Below, in pieces: positions 6,267 through 13,049 of a stretch of DNA of 20,192 nt (positions within the stretch are counted from its first letter, which is position 1; each line of letters begins with the position of its first letter). Under the pieces are notes generated by a model that did not search any database, was not told where the DNA came from, and saw only the letters and a list, made by a program, of their open reading frames with translations. Source of the DNA: Alphaproteobacteria bacterium. GTDB lineage: Bacteria; Pseudomonadota; Alphaproteobacteria; RF32; CAG-239. The stretch lies in the NCBI GenBank assembly GCA_020025875.1, contig JAHHRI010000022.1, forward strand, positions 1-20,192. The letters run 5' to 3'. Position numbers and translations under genes: made by a program.

Positions 6267-6763
6267 AACCAAAATACGGCGAGCGGCTTTGCGATGAAGA
6301 ACGGCTGCCGCAATATAAACCGCCCCAAAGCTTGCTTAAGGGCTGCCAATGAGCTCTGAGCAAAGCCCGCATTCTCTATTTACGGCTGCCCAATTTTGCA
6401 TTGTCCGTCCCTGCCATATCGTTGACATCATATTTTCACCTTGCCCCCATAACCGAGCTTACCGAAAACACCTAGCCACCCTGCCTCTGCCTCGCACTTG
6501 CATCATTTCCTAAAAATCTGCCCGATTCCCAAACACCATTTTCCGCAAACGATATGGACGAACCAAACACTGGGCAGCCGACAACCCCATATCGGATATA
6601 GGGGCTTCTCTAACTGTTCTCCCGACAGCTGTTTACTCATATGCAAAGCGTTGAGCGATAGAAAAGCCTTTTTTTCCTCACCGCTTTAGCGAAACATATG
6701 CCTGTCGCATGGTTTTCGGAAGAGATATCCCCCATTTAAATAGGGCAGAAGGCATCAATACAA
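6267..6763. other. Gene-free intergenic stretch with dispersed GGCTGCC motif and imperfect inverted repeat
   Basis: No convincing gene is visible in these roughly 500 bases on either strand; the longest frames are short and lack ribosome binding sites. GGCTGCC occurs at 6303, 6341 and 6384, and inverted at 6573. The last two are part of a longer imperfect inverted repeat: 6384-6423 reads GGCTGCCCA...CGTCC...ATATCGTT, and the complement of 6548-6579 reads GGCTGCCCA...CGTCC-ATATCGTT with gaps. I saw no match to tmRNA, RNase P RNA, SRP RNA or tRNA. It may be a degenerate repeat element, a structured RNA, or a decayed gene. Confidence 0.5.
6384..6579. repeat. Imperfect inverted repeat, arms 6384-6423 and 6548-6579
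   Basis: The two arms share GGCTGCCCA at the outer end and ATATCGTT at the inner end, with CGTCC between, separated by about 124 bases. The arms differ by several substitutions and about eight bases of gap, as expected for an old element or a compensating RNA stem. Confidence 0.5.
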
Positions 6764-6867
6764 AAAACCCCCTTTCCATAGTGAACTGTCCCCTAAAAAG
6801 TGGAAATAAAAAAGAAATCCCCTTTGAAAAAAATCAAAGGGGATAGTTCACAACAGTCGGGGGTTTT
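6764..6867. repeat. Nested palindrome, possible remnant of a mobile-element end
   Basis: Three nested inverted pairs share one centre: AAAACCCCC (6764-6772) with GGGGGTTTT (6859-6867); GTGAACTGTCCCC (6781-6793) with GGGGATAGTTCAC (6839-6851), 12 of 13 matching; and ATCCCCTTTGA (6817-6827) with TCAAAGGGGAT (6834-6844), perfect. The left inner arm and its continuation, TGAACTGTCCCCTAAAAAG, resemble terminal repeats of IS3-family elements as I remember them. No transposase is present. It could be a tiny non-autonomous element or a relic of two element ends. Confidence 0.55.
6805..6844 (-). terminator. Intrinsic terminator of the hexapeptide-repeat gene
   Basis: Read on the minus strand, the perfect 11-bp stem (6844-6834 with 6827-6817) is followed by TTCTTTTTTATTT. 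It lies about 30 bases after the stop codon at 6874 and is the innermost part of the nested palindrome. Confidence 0.8.
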
Positions 6868-6873
6868 CATAAA

Positions 6874-7668
6874 TCATTTTTTTAAACCATAAGAAAAATA
6901 GCGAGGTTTCTCATACACCACAATCCGCTCAATTTTTTCAAACGAGCTCATCCGGCTGCCATAAATAATCTTGCCGTTGGCTCCGGGCAAACTGCCGTTT
7001 CTCTCCTGATATTCTTTCAGATCCATCAAGTTCATAAAGACACCATTTTCAAAAAAAACATTCCACCCGTATGGGGAATCTATATTGACATGAATAACCT
7101 TGATATTTTTATCATAATCGAGAAATTCAGGCATATTATTAAGCGAAATTTCATAAACCTTTTCCCCCAATGTGCCGTCATACCATCTCAAATTTCCGAG
7201 GATCTGTTCATCTTCTTTGGTCAAAGCAGATGGTTCTGCCTTTTTGCTTTCCGCCGTGTCATTTTTTATCGGTGCGTCATTTTTCACCGACATATCATTT
7301 TTCACCGCCGTTTCATTTTTTGCCGACATATCATTTTTTGCCGGCATATCATTTTTCACCGGTGCGTCATTCGGTTTGGCGGCCTTCATTTCCGGCTCTT
7401 TCTTTCCGCCCCCCTTCATTTCCGGCTTGGGCGACGGTTTATCAGCAACAGCTTGTTTTTTTTCACCGTTTCTGGAAGCCTCATACTTGCTTAATGCCGT
7501 ATCCAGATCATCAATGCTAAAATCGTTAAAGTCGATAAAATCATCGTCATTTCCGCCAACTAACGGCACATCTTTTTCATCGGCAGCCAGCAATGTATCA
7601 ATATCACCGTCACCACCGCCTATATCCGTAAGGTCTATTTCAAATTCATCGTTTTCTTTATCAGCCAT
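6874..7668 (-). CDS. Unrecognised acidic protein with six tandem hexapeptides
   Basis: A 264-residue protein without a signal peptide or membrane segment, so probably cytoplasmic; I do not recognise a family. It has three parts. Residues 1-60 are strongly acidic (repeated Asp with Phe/Ile, as in DDDFIDFNDFSIDD). Residues 61-147 are a Lys/Pro/Ala-rich linker containing six copies of a hexapeptide with core K-N-D (at 105, 111, 117, 123, 129, 135; the third reads KNE). Residues about 148-264 look folded, with regular aromatic and hydrophobic spacing (LRWYDG, VIHVNIDSPYGWNVFFENG, IIYGSR, RYFSYGLKK). The ATG at 7668 follows AAGGA at suitable spacing. It stands alone, with its own terminator and the terminator of the sensor kinase gene upstream. 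The plan resembles a partner-binding acidic tip on a flexible linker, which is inference. Confidence 0.7.
   Translation of the reverse strand: MADKENDEFEIDLTDIGGGDGDIDTLLAADEKDVPLVGGNDDDFIDFNDFSIDDLDTALSKYEASRNGEKKQAVADKPSPKPEMKGGGKKEPEMKAAKPNDAPVKNDMPAKNDMSAKNETAVKNDMSVKNDAPIKNDTAESKKAEPSALTKEDEQILGNLRWYDGTLGEKVYEISLNNMPEFLDYDKNIKVIHVNIDSPYGWNVFFENGVFMNLMDLKEYQERNGSLPGANGKIIYGSRMSSFEKIERIVVYEKPRYFSYGLKK
7259..7366 (-). repeat. Six tandem 18-bp in-frame repeats
   Basis: Six consecutive 18-base units begin, on the + strand, at 7259, 7277, 7295, 7313, 7331 and 7349. Each starts TCATTTTT and varies mainly in its last eight bases. They encode the K-N-D hexapeptides. The near identity at DNA level and the multiple-of-three length indicate recent slippage expansion. 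Confidence 0.9.
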
Positions 7669-7771
7669 TGCGTTGATCCTTGAATCGCAGAATTTTTATA
7701 AAAATACAGCTTACACTGCATCAGTTAATTTGTTTTTAACAAAAAAAAGACTGAACTGCAAGTAAGATATA

Positions 7772-7824
7772 GAAAAATAAAAAAAGTTTTTCAGCCGTAC
7801 CCAAATGAGGCGTAACTGAAAAAC
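7772..7824 (-). terminator. Terminator of the glmM-to-sensor-kinase operon
   Basis: On the minus strand GTTTTTCAG (7824-7816) pairs with CTGAAAAAC (7794-7786) across a 21-base loop, followed by TTTTTTTATTTTT. T residues on the other side make it potentially bidirectional. A second small hairpin (7831-7854) lies between it and the stop codon. Confidence 0.75.
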
Positions 7825-7860
7825 CTTTTTTATCGGAAAGTATATTTCCTGATATGAGAA

Positions 7861-9198
7861 TTATAAGGGAATAGAAATGAGTACCCTCAAGCCTCCCATC
7901 GGTGAATCGGCCAGCTCTATTTTGCCGCCGTGAGATACAATAACGTCTTTGGCAATCGACAACCCAAGACCGACACCGCCGGTATCTTTGTTGCGAGAAC
8001 CCTCAATCCGGTAAAAAGCTTTAAACACTTCTTCTCGCTTATCTTGCGGAATCCCCGGACCGTCGTCGTCTACCGTCACCTCAAGTTTGTTGTTGTTGCT
8101 TTCCAGCGCAACCGCAACCGTGCTTCCGTAGTTGAAAGCATTGCCGATCACGTTGGTCAACGCCCGCTTCAGCGACTGTTCGCGTCCTTGGATAGCACTG
8201 ACCTGATCATTGGTGCTGTAGCGGATCAACGCTTTGCTGTTGCGAAACTTATTCAAAATACTTAAAATCATTTCGTTCATATCCACAAATGTTGACGATT
8301 CGCCGCCTTCTCCGCTGACAAACGACAAATAGCCCTCAAGCATCTTTTCCATTTCATTGACATCTTGCAAAAACTCTTCTTTGTCCAAATCGTTTTTGTC
8401 GCCGCCGTCCGGCAACATTGCCAACTGCAACTTCATGCGCGTCAGCGGTGTGCGCAAATCGTGAGAAACGCCTGCCAGCATCTGTGTTCTTTCACTGATC
8501 TGACGCTGGATACGCTCTTTCATTTTGATAAAAGCAATGCCGGCGCGGCGCACTTCCGAAGACCCGTAAGGCTTGAACTTCTTGTTATCAACCCCCTTAC
8601 CAAACTCCTCTGCCACCTCTGCCAAATCGGCAATCGAACGAACCTGAATGCGAAGAAACAAAACCGCCACCAAAAACAGCAACAAAGAAGTGCCGATCAT
8701 CCATGCCACAAAACCGAAAATCGACGTACTGAAAATGTTTTTCGAGGAAGTTGCAAACTGATACAAGCCGTTTTCGGTATCGACGAAAACCACCAGATCG
8801 GGATTGCCCTTGCCTATGTAAATGCTGGTAATGGCTTCCGGAAACTCAACCCGTAGGGCATCTTCCAAGAAACCGGTCACCAGTTTGTTTTGTTTTCTGA
8901 CCTTGCGGATCACTTCATGCTTTTTGTCGTTGGGATAATATTCAAAATTCAGATCAAAGAGTTTTTTGGTCAGCGCCTGAATTTCCGGCAGATTAGCCGG
9001 AGATTTTTGGGACAGTTGCATGGCAAAGGCCATGTTAGAGGTCAAATTGGCAGACAATCGTTTGCCGACACGCCCCCAGCTACCGTCAAAAAACGCAATG
9101 ATCGACACCACCTGAACCACAATCAAAGGAATGAAGATCAGCAGCATCGTACGGAAAAACAAAGTGCGCGGCAATATCCTGATTTTCAGGTAGCGCAT
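7861..9198 (-). CDS. EnvZ-like membrane sensor histidine kinase
   Basis: A 445-residue inner-membrane histidine kinase of EnvZ type. Two membrane segments (about 13-35 and 160-183) flank a periplasmic domain of some 120 residues. Then come a HAMP linker (about 184-236), a dimerisation/phosphoacceptor domain with His246 in AGVSHDLRTPLTRMK, and a catalytic ATPase domain with N box (NVIGNAFNYG), G1 (DDGPGIP) and G2 (GVGLGLSIAKD). It should phosphorylate the OmpR-type regulator encoded 65 bases upstream. The ATG at 9198 is chosen because GGAGG lies five bases before it and the protein then starts just ahead of the first membrane segment. An ATG at 9234 with AGGAG eight bases upstream is a real alternative. 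The stimulus is unknown. Confidence 0.9.
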   Translation of the reverse strand: MRYLKIRILPRTLFFRTMLLIFIPLIVVQVVSIIAFFDGSWGRVGKRLSANLTSNMAFAMQLSQKSPANLPEIQALTKKLFDLNFEYYPNDKKHEVIRKVRKQNKLVTGFLEDALRVEFPEAITSIYIGKGNPDLVVFVDTENGLYQFATSSKNIFSTSIFGFVAWMIGTSLLLFLVAVLFLRIQVRSIADLAEVAEEFGKGVDNKKFKPYGSSEVRRAGIAFIKMKERIQRQISERTQMLAGVSHDLRTPLTRMKLQLAMLPDGGDKNDLDKEEFLQDVNEMEKMLEGYLSFVSGEGGESSTFVDMNEMILSILNKFRNSKALIRYSTNDQVSAIQGREQSLKRALTNVIGNAFNYGSTVAVALESNNNKLEVTVDDDGPGIPQDKREEVFKAFYRIEGSRNKDTGGVGLGLSIAKDVIVSHGGKIELADSPMGGLRVLISIPL

Positions 9199-9263
9199 TG
9201 TGTCCTCCACTTTTTTCGGAAATGTCAAATGCATTTTTCCAGCTCCTATAGTTATCAAAAATG

Positions 9264-9953
9264 TTATTCAACCAGCAGCATATACCCTTTGCCGCGAACG
9301 GTCTGCAAATATCGCGGATTTTTGGAATCTCTTTCGATTTTTTTGCGCAGTCTTGTCACTTGCACGTCAATTGACCGTGGTCCCTGACCTGCCCCCAACA
9401 ACTCTGCCAACCGATCACGACTGAAAATTTGCCCCGGTTTCTGCCCCAAAAGCGAAAGCATCGCCTGTTCCACCGGCGTAATATGAATAATTTCCCCATG
9501 TTCTCCGGTCAGTTCTCTGGTTTCCGTATCATAACGGCACAACCCGAAATTTAGCTTTGTTTCTTGCTTTTCGTTTGTCTGGGGTGTGCGCCGAAGAATA
9601 TTTTTAATTCTCAAAACCAGTTCTTTCGGCTCAAAAGGTTTGGGCAAATAGTCGTCCGCACCGCTCTCCAAACCGACAATACGGTCGCCGATTTCTCCCA
9701 TTGCCGTCAGCAAAATCACGGGAACATTGTCTTCTTTTCTTAAACCGGAAAGAAACGTCAAACCGCTTTCTTCGGGCATCATGATGTCTACAATCAAAAG
9801 ATCAAACTGATACTGTTTGATCATCATCCGCGCTTCTGCCGCACCTTTGGCGGCAGAAACACAAAAACCGTTTTCTTGCAAAAAACGCTGCAACAACACC
9901 CGTAGACGAGTATCGTCATCTACCACCAGAATATGCGCCTTATGCATTTTCAT
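9264..9953 (-). CDS. OmpR-family response regulator
   Basis: A 229-residue two-component regulator. The receiver domain has the acidic cluster at 12-14, phosphoacceptor Asp56 (LLIVDIMMPEESG), Thr83 and Lys105 (LPKPFEPKEL). It is followed by an OmpR/PhoB winged-helix DNA-binding domain (about 130-229, ending RGKGYMLL). A G-rich stretch (GGGGGTG) precedes the ATG at 9953; a second ATG two codons later could also serve. It lies 15 bases after pgsA and before its likely partner kinase. Similarity to OmpR/PetR-type alphaproteobacterial regulators is clear, but its targets cannot be read from this window. Confidence 0.93.
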   Translation of the reverse strand: MKMHKAHILVVDDDTRLRVLLQRFLQENGFCVSAAKGAAEARMMIKQYQFDLLIVDIMMPEESGLTFLSGLRKEDNVPVILLTAMGEIGDRIVGLESGADDYLPKPFEPKELVLRIKNILRRTPQTNEKQETKLNFGLCRYDTETRELTGEHGEIIHITPVEQAMLSLLGQKPGQIFSRDRLAELLGAGQGPRSIDVQVTRLRKKIERDSKNPRYLQTVRGKGYMLLVE

Positions 9954-9968
9954 CGCACCCCCGTGCGG

Positions 9969-10835
9969 TTAGTTTTTCGCTTTTTCGGAATCTGAGCGTA
10001 TATTTTCTTGGCTCACGCTCGTTTCTTTTGGGGTTGGCGTACCCTCTAGCGTCTTATCGGAGGTTTTTGCGACTGCCTTTTTCCGGCGGCGGCTGCTTTT
10101 AACTGCGGCTTTGGCGGCTGTTTTTTTCCGTGGCGCCGTTTCGTCCTGAACCGACTTTAACGGACGTCCGCGTTTGCCTGCCGTCTTTTTGACAACGGCA
10201 TTTTCAACGCTGGTTTTAACTTTGACGGCAATTTTTTTAACTTCCTGCTCCACTTGCTTAACCGGATTTTTCTTGTTGTTTTCAACCGTATAGATATAGT
10301 CCAAGCATTTTTCAAAATACTGATAACCGGTGATAAACGTCAAAATACCCGCCACCCACAGCAACCACTCTCCCAGCGTGCCGACAGATTGACCGATCAG
10401 CGGCAGATGCTGCAACAAAATCATGGCAATCGCCGTCATCTGAAAACCGGTTTTCCATTTGGCCAAGCGTGTCACCGGCATACCGACATGAAATTCTGCC
10501 AAAAATTCCCTCAGGCCCGAAACCAAAACTTCCCGACACATAATGATGATAACCGGAATATATGTCAGCGGCGTAACCAACTGGTTGGCAACCACGATCA
10601 CCAACGCCGAAACCACCAACAGCTTATCGGCAATCGGATCCAGCAGACGACCGAGTACAGAGTTCTGGTTGCGCGAACGGGCAAAATAGCCGTCCAGATA
10701 ATCGGTAATGGAGGCTGTTACAAACAAGGCGCCTGCCAAAATTGACCACAAGCCGGAATGAATATAAATTGAAAGAAAAATAACGGGAATCACGACAATC
10801 CGTGAAATTGTCAAAATATTGGGAAGATTTAACAC
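9969..10835 (-). CDS. pgsA: Phosphatidylglycerophosphate synthase with basic AT-hook-like tail
   Basis: A 288-residue CDP-diacylglycerol:glycerol-3-phosphate 3-phosphatidyltransferase, the committed step of phosphatidylglycerol and cardiolipin synthesis in the inner membrane. The CDP-alcohol phosphotransferase motif is complete: Asp45, Asp48-Gly49, Ala52-Arg53, Gly62, Asp66, Asp70. Several membrane helices fill residues 8-175. Usual family members end near residue 180-190. Here about 100 further residues follow, rich in Lys, Ala, Arg, Thr and Pro and including KRGRPLK at 221-227, which fits the AT-hook core, and a run like histone H1 tails (about 236-262). The last 25 residues turn Ser/Glu-rich. 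The GTG at 10835 is chosen because AGGTG lies eight bases upstream and the protein then begins MLNLPNILTISRI, as is usual. It follows uvrC, a widespread pairing. Confidence 0.92.
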   Translation of the reverse strand: MLNLPNILTISRIVVIPVIFLSIYIHSGLWSILAGALFVTASITDYLDGYFARSRNQNSVLGRLLDPIADKLLVVSALVIVVANQLVTPLTYIPVIIIMCREVLVSGLREFLAEFHVGMPVTRLAKWKTGFQMTAIAMILLQHLPLIGQSVGTLGEWLLWVAGILTFITGYQYFEKCLDYIYTVENNKKNPVKQVEQEVKKIAVKVKTSVENAVVKKTAGKRGRPLKSVQDETAPRKKTAAKAAVKSSRRRKKAVAKTSDKTLEGTPTPKETSVSQENIRSDSEKAKN

Positions 10836-10859
10836 TTTACTAACACCTATCAAAAACAA

Positions 10860-10883
10860 AATTAAAAATCTATTTGTATAGAT
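10860..10883 (-). terminator. Weak hairpin between uvrC and pgsA
   Basis: On the minus strand ATCTAT (10883-10878) pairs with ATAGAT (10873-10868) over a four-base loop and is followed by TTTTAATTTTG. The stem is weak, so it may attenuate rather than end transcription from uvrC into pgsA. Confidence 0.3.
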
Positions 10884-10898
10884 AATATGGCATAAATT

Positions 10899-12704
10899 TC
10901 ATTTATGGAAGTGTTTAAACACTTTTTCCGCCGTTTTTTTGCTGATTCCCGCTACATTTTCAATATCTTTAAGCCCTGCTTGCGCCACCGCCTCTGCCGA
11001 ACCGAAATAATTGAGCAAAGCTTTCTTGCGTCCGCTGCCGATTCCTTCGATATCATCAAGCTTTGACCGCTGCACGGACTTGCCGCGTTTTTTGCGATGG
11101 GTACCAATGGCAAAACGGTGTGCTTCGTCGCGAATGTTTTGCATATAAAAAGCCAACGGCGACGCAAACGGCAGGGCAAAGCTGTTTTTTCCCGACTGAT
11201 GGTAAAACTCTTTGCCGGCATTGCGTTCGGGACCTTTGGAAATGGCAATCAGCGCAATGTTTGTAAGATCGAACTCACGCAAACATTCGAGGACGGCGTG
11301 CAACTGCCCCAAACCGCCGTCAAGCAAAATCACATCTGGTCGGTTTTCTGCCGTCATTTTGCGAAAACGCCGAGTCAGCACCTCTTTCATCATGGCAAAA
11401 TCGTCGTTGGTAATCGCCGGATCTTTAATATTGAAAGTTCTGTAAGATTTCTTGTCAAATCCCTCCGGCGTGGCAACAATCATGGCGCCCACCGCATAGC
11501 TGCCTTGAATGTGCGAATTGTCATAAACCTCTATCCGCTCCGGCAGCTTCGGCAATTCAAACACACGCTGCATTTCAAGCAAATTGCTGCGAACGGAGTT
11601 TTCAAGTGCCATCTTGCGCTCCAGCGATTCTTTGGCGTTGTTCTTCACATTGGCGGCAATTTTTGCTTTATCACCACGCTGATAAACATGGATTTTGGCA
11701 CCGATCGCCTCGCTTAAAAATTCGCTGCCCTCCACATGATCTGCCAGCACAATTTCTTGCGGCGGCACATGCGAGGCATAAAAGCTGCTTAAAAAAGCCT
11801 CCATAATCTCACTGTCTTCGGCATCTTCCGCCTGTGCGGGAAAAAACGGCAAATTGCCGCAGTTCTGCCCCGAACGGATAAAAAAGACCTGAATGGAAAC
11901 TCGCCCGTTTTGGCGATATAAGGCGACAAAATCCGCCGATTCGATTGCCCCGTATTCGACATTGGTTCCCTGCTGCACGCTGGTTAAGGCACGGATGCGA
12001 TCACGGTACATTATGGCTTTTTCAAAATCTTCTCTCTCGCTTGCTTCCTGCATTTTTGCCGTCATTTCACCACGCAGCCGGTTGCTTTTATTCTCGATAA
12101 AAGCGACAGCCTCGTTGACCAGCTTACGATAATCTTCTTTAGAAATTTTGCCGACACATGGTGCCGAACAACGCTTGATCTGATACATCAGGCAAGGACG
12201 CTGCCGATGAGCAAACACGCTGTCCGAACAAGATCGCAGCAAAAATGCCTTTTGCAACAAATCCAGCACATTGTTCACCGCACCGGCATTGGCAAAGGGA
12301 CCAAAATATTTGTAGCCGTCTTTTTTGGCGCCGCGATACTTGCACAGCATCGGATATTCGGCGCTCACCTCCAAAGAAAGATAGGGAAAACTCTTATCGT
12401 CTTTAAGTAAGATGTTGTAATGAGGCGCCAATTTTTTGATGAGTTCGTTTTCCAGCAACAAAGCGCGCGCCTCATTTTCAACAACGATAAACTCCATCTG
12501 TTGGATTTCCGACACCATCCGCTGCAACCTCAGCGGCAGCTTCTCAATATGCGAATAGGCAACAATCCGTTTCTTAATATTTTTTGCCTTGCCGACATAA
12601 AGCACCTTTCCCGCCTCTCCCAACATCCGGTACACACCGGGCTTTTCGGGAGCAATACGGATATTTTGCTTCAATATTTCCAATCCGTGCTTAATATCGA
12701 TCAA
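10899..12704 (-). CDS. uvrC: Excinuclease ABC subunit C
   Basis: A 601-residue UvrC, the dual-incision nuclease of nucleotide excision repair. The order is typical. First is a GIY-YIG domain for the 3' cut (GVY at 23-25, YVG at 36-38). Next are four cysteines at 159, 171, 179 and 183, with the spacing reported for the E. coli iron-sulfur ligands. A UVR motif for UvrB binding follows (about 208-242), then an RNase-H-like domain for the 5' cut (Asp395 in YDNSHIQG, Asp462 in LLDGG, His529 in HRFA). Tandem helix-hairpin-helix motifs end the protein (about 550-600). No ATG exists near the expected N-terminus. The TTG at 12704 gives the normal length but has no clear ribosome binding site, so translation probably depends on coupling to the small gene ending 14 bases upstream. 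Confidence 0.96.
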   Translation of the reverse strand: MIDIKHGLEILKQNIRIAPEKPGVYRMLGEAGKVLYVGKAKNIKKRIVAYSHIEKLPLRLQRMVSEIQQMEFIVVENEARALLLENELIKKLAPHYNILLKDDKSFPYLSLEVSAEYPMLCKYRGAKKDGYKYFGPFANAGAVNNVLDLLQKAFLLRSCSDSVFAHRQRPCLMYQIKRCSAPCVGKISKEDYRKLVNEAVAFIENKSNRLRGEMTAKMQEASEREDFEKAIMYRDRIRALTSVQQGTNVEYGAIESADFVALYRQNGRVSIQVFFIRSGQNCGNLPFFPAQAEDAEDSEIMEAFLSSFYASHVPPQEIVLADHVEGSEFLSEAIGAKIHVYQRGDKAKIAANVKNNAKESLERKMALENSVRSNLLEMQRVFELPKLPERIEVYDNSHIQGSYAVGAMIVATPEGFDKKSYRTFNIKDPAITNDDFAMMKEVLTRRFRKMTAENRPDVILLDGGLGQLHAVLECLREFDLTNIALIAISKGPERNAGKEFYHQSGKNSFALPFASPLAFYMQNIRDEAHRFAIGTHRKKRGKSVQRSKLDDIEGIGSGRKKALLNYFGSAEAVAQAGLKDIENVAGISKKTAEKVFKHFHK

Positions 12705-12718
12705 TTTTGTTCGCTTTT

Positions 12719-13036
12719 CTAAAAAATCAACACTTCAAAAAAGACAAAGCTCAACACGCCCGAAAGCATCAGCTGCAGCAGATTGCCGACAAACTTTCCG
12801 CCCATGGCCGAATAATCAATCTCGTGTCCGTAGTCTTTATACACTTGGTTGAAAAACAAAGTATACAGCCCCGACAAAGCGGCCGCCAGCAAATAAAAGC
12901 TGACATCGGCAAACAACGGGAAAGCCTCTTGCATATCCAAAAAAGCAGACAACAGAAAGCCGATGATAATACCGGAAAACACCATCGGACGAAAAATGAT
13001 ACCGCTGGTAAACAACGCTTTCAACCCTTTTAGCAT
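12719..13036 (-). CDS. Unrecognised small membrane protein between glmM and uvrC
   Basis: A 105-residue protein with three probable membrane helices (about 12-33, 41-63 and 81-104) and short loops; the middle loop contains YKDYGHEIDYSAMGGKF. No family was recognised. The ATG at 13036 is used because AGGGGA lies eight bases upstream. A longer reading to 13072 would overlap the end of glmM and has no such signal. It starts 13 bases after glmM and ends 14 bases before uvrC, so it is cotranscribed with both. The spacing suggests that its translation feeds that of uvrC. An envelope role is possible from its glmM neighbour but not shown. Confidence 0.75.
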   Translation of the reverse strand: MLKGLKALFTSGIIFRPMVFSGIIIGFLLSAFLDMQEAFPLFADVSFYLLAAALSGLYTLFFNQVYKDYGHEIDYSAMGGKFVGNLLQLMLSGVLSFVFFEVLIF

Positions 13037-13049
13037 CTTTTTGTCCCCT

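Noticed and set aside
6498..6689. 63-codon frame on the + strand in the gene-free region
   Set aside because: No ribosome binding site, unbiased composition, and it runs through the inverted repeat arm and the CCCCATATC/GATATAGGGG palindrome.
6267..6763. tmRNA, RNase P RNA, SRP RNA or tRNA gene
   Set aside because: I looked for their conserved core sequences on both strands and found none. A short GCAAACGAT resembling a tag start has no further tmRNA context.
7259..7366. Possible CRISPR array
   Set aside because: The units are contiguous 18-bp in-frame repeats without spacers and lie inside a gene.
7172..7765. Open frames on the + strand across the hexapeptide-repeat gene (for example 197 codons)
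   Set aside because: They are shadows of the 18-bp repeats, consisting mostly of Phe/Ser/His repeats. The minus-strand frame has a ribosome binding site, a terminator and a balanced composition.
9199..9258. Longer N-terminus of the sensor kinase from a TTG at 9258
   Set aside because: It starts six bases after the regulator stop without a ribosome binding site. GGAGG precedes the ATG at 9198. The ATG at 9234 remains possible and is noted in the feature.
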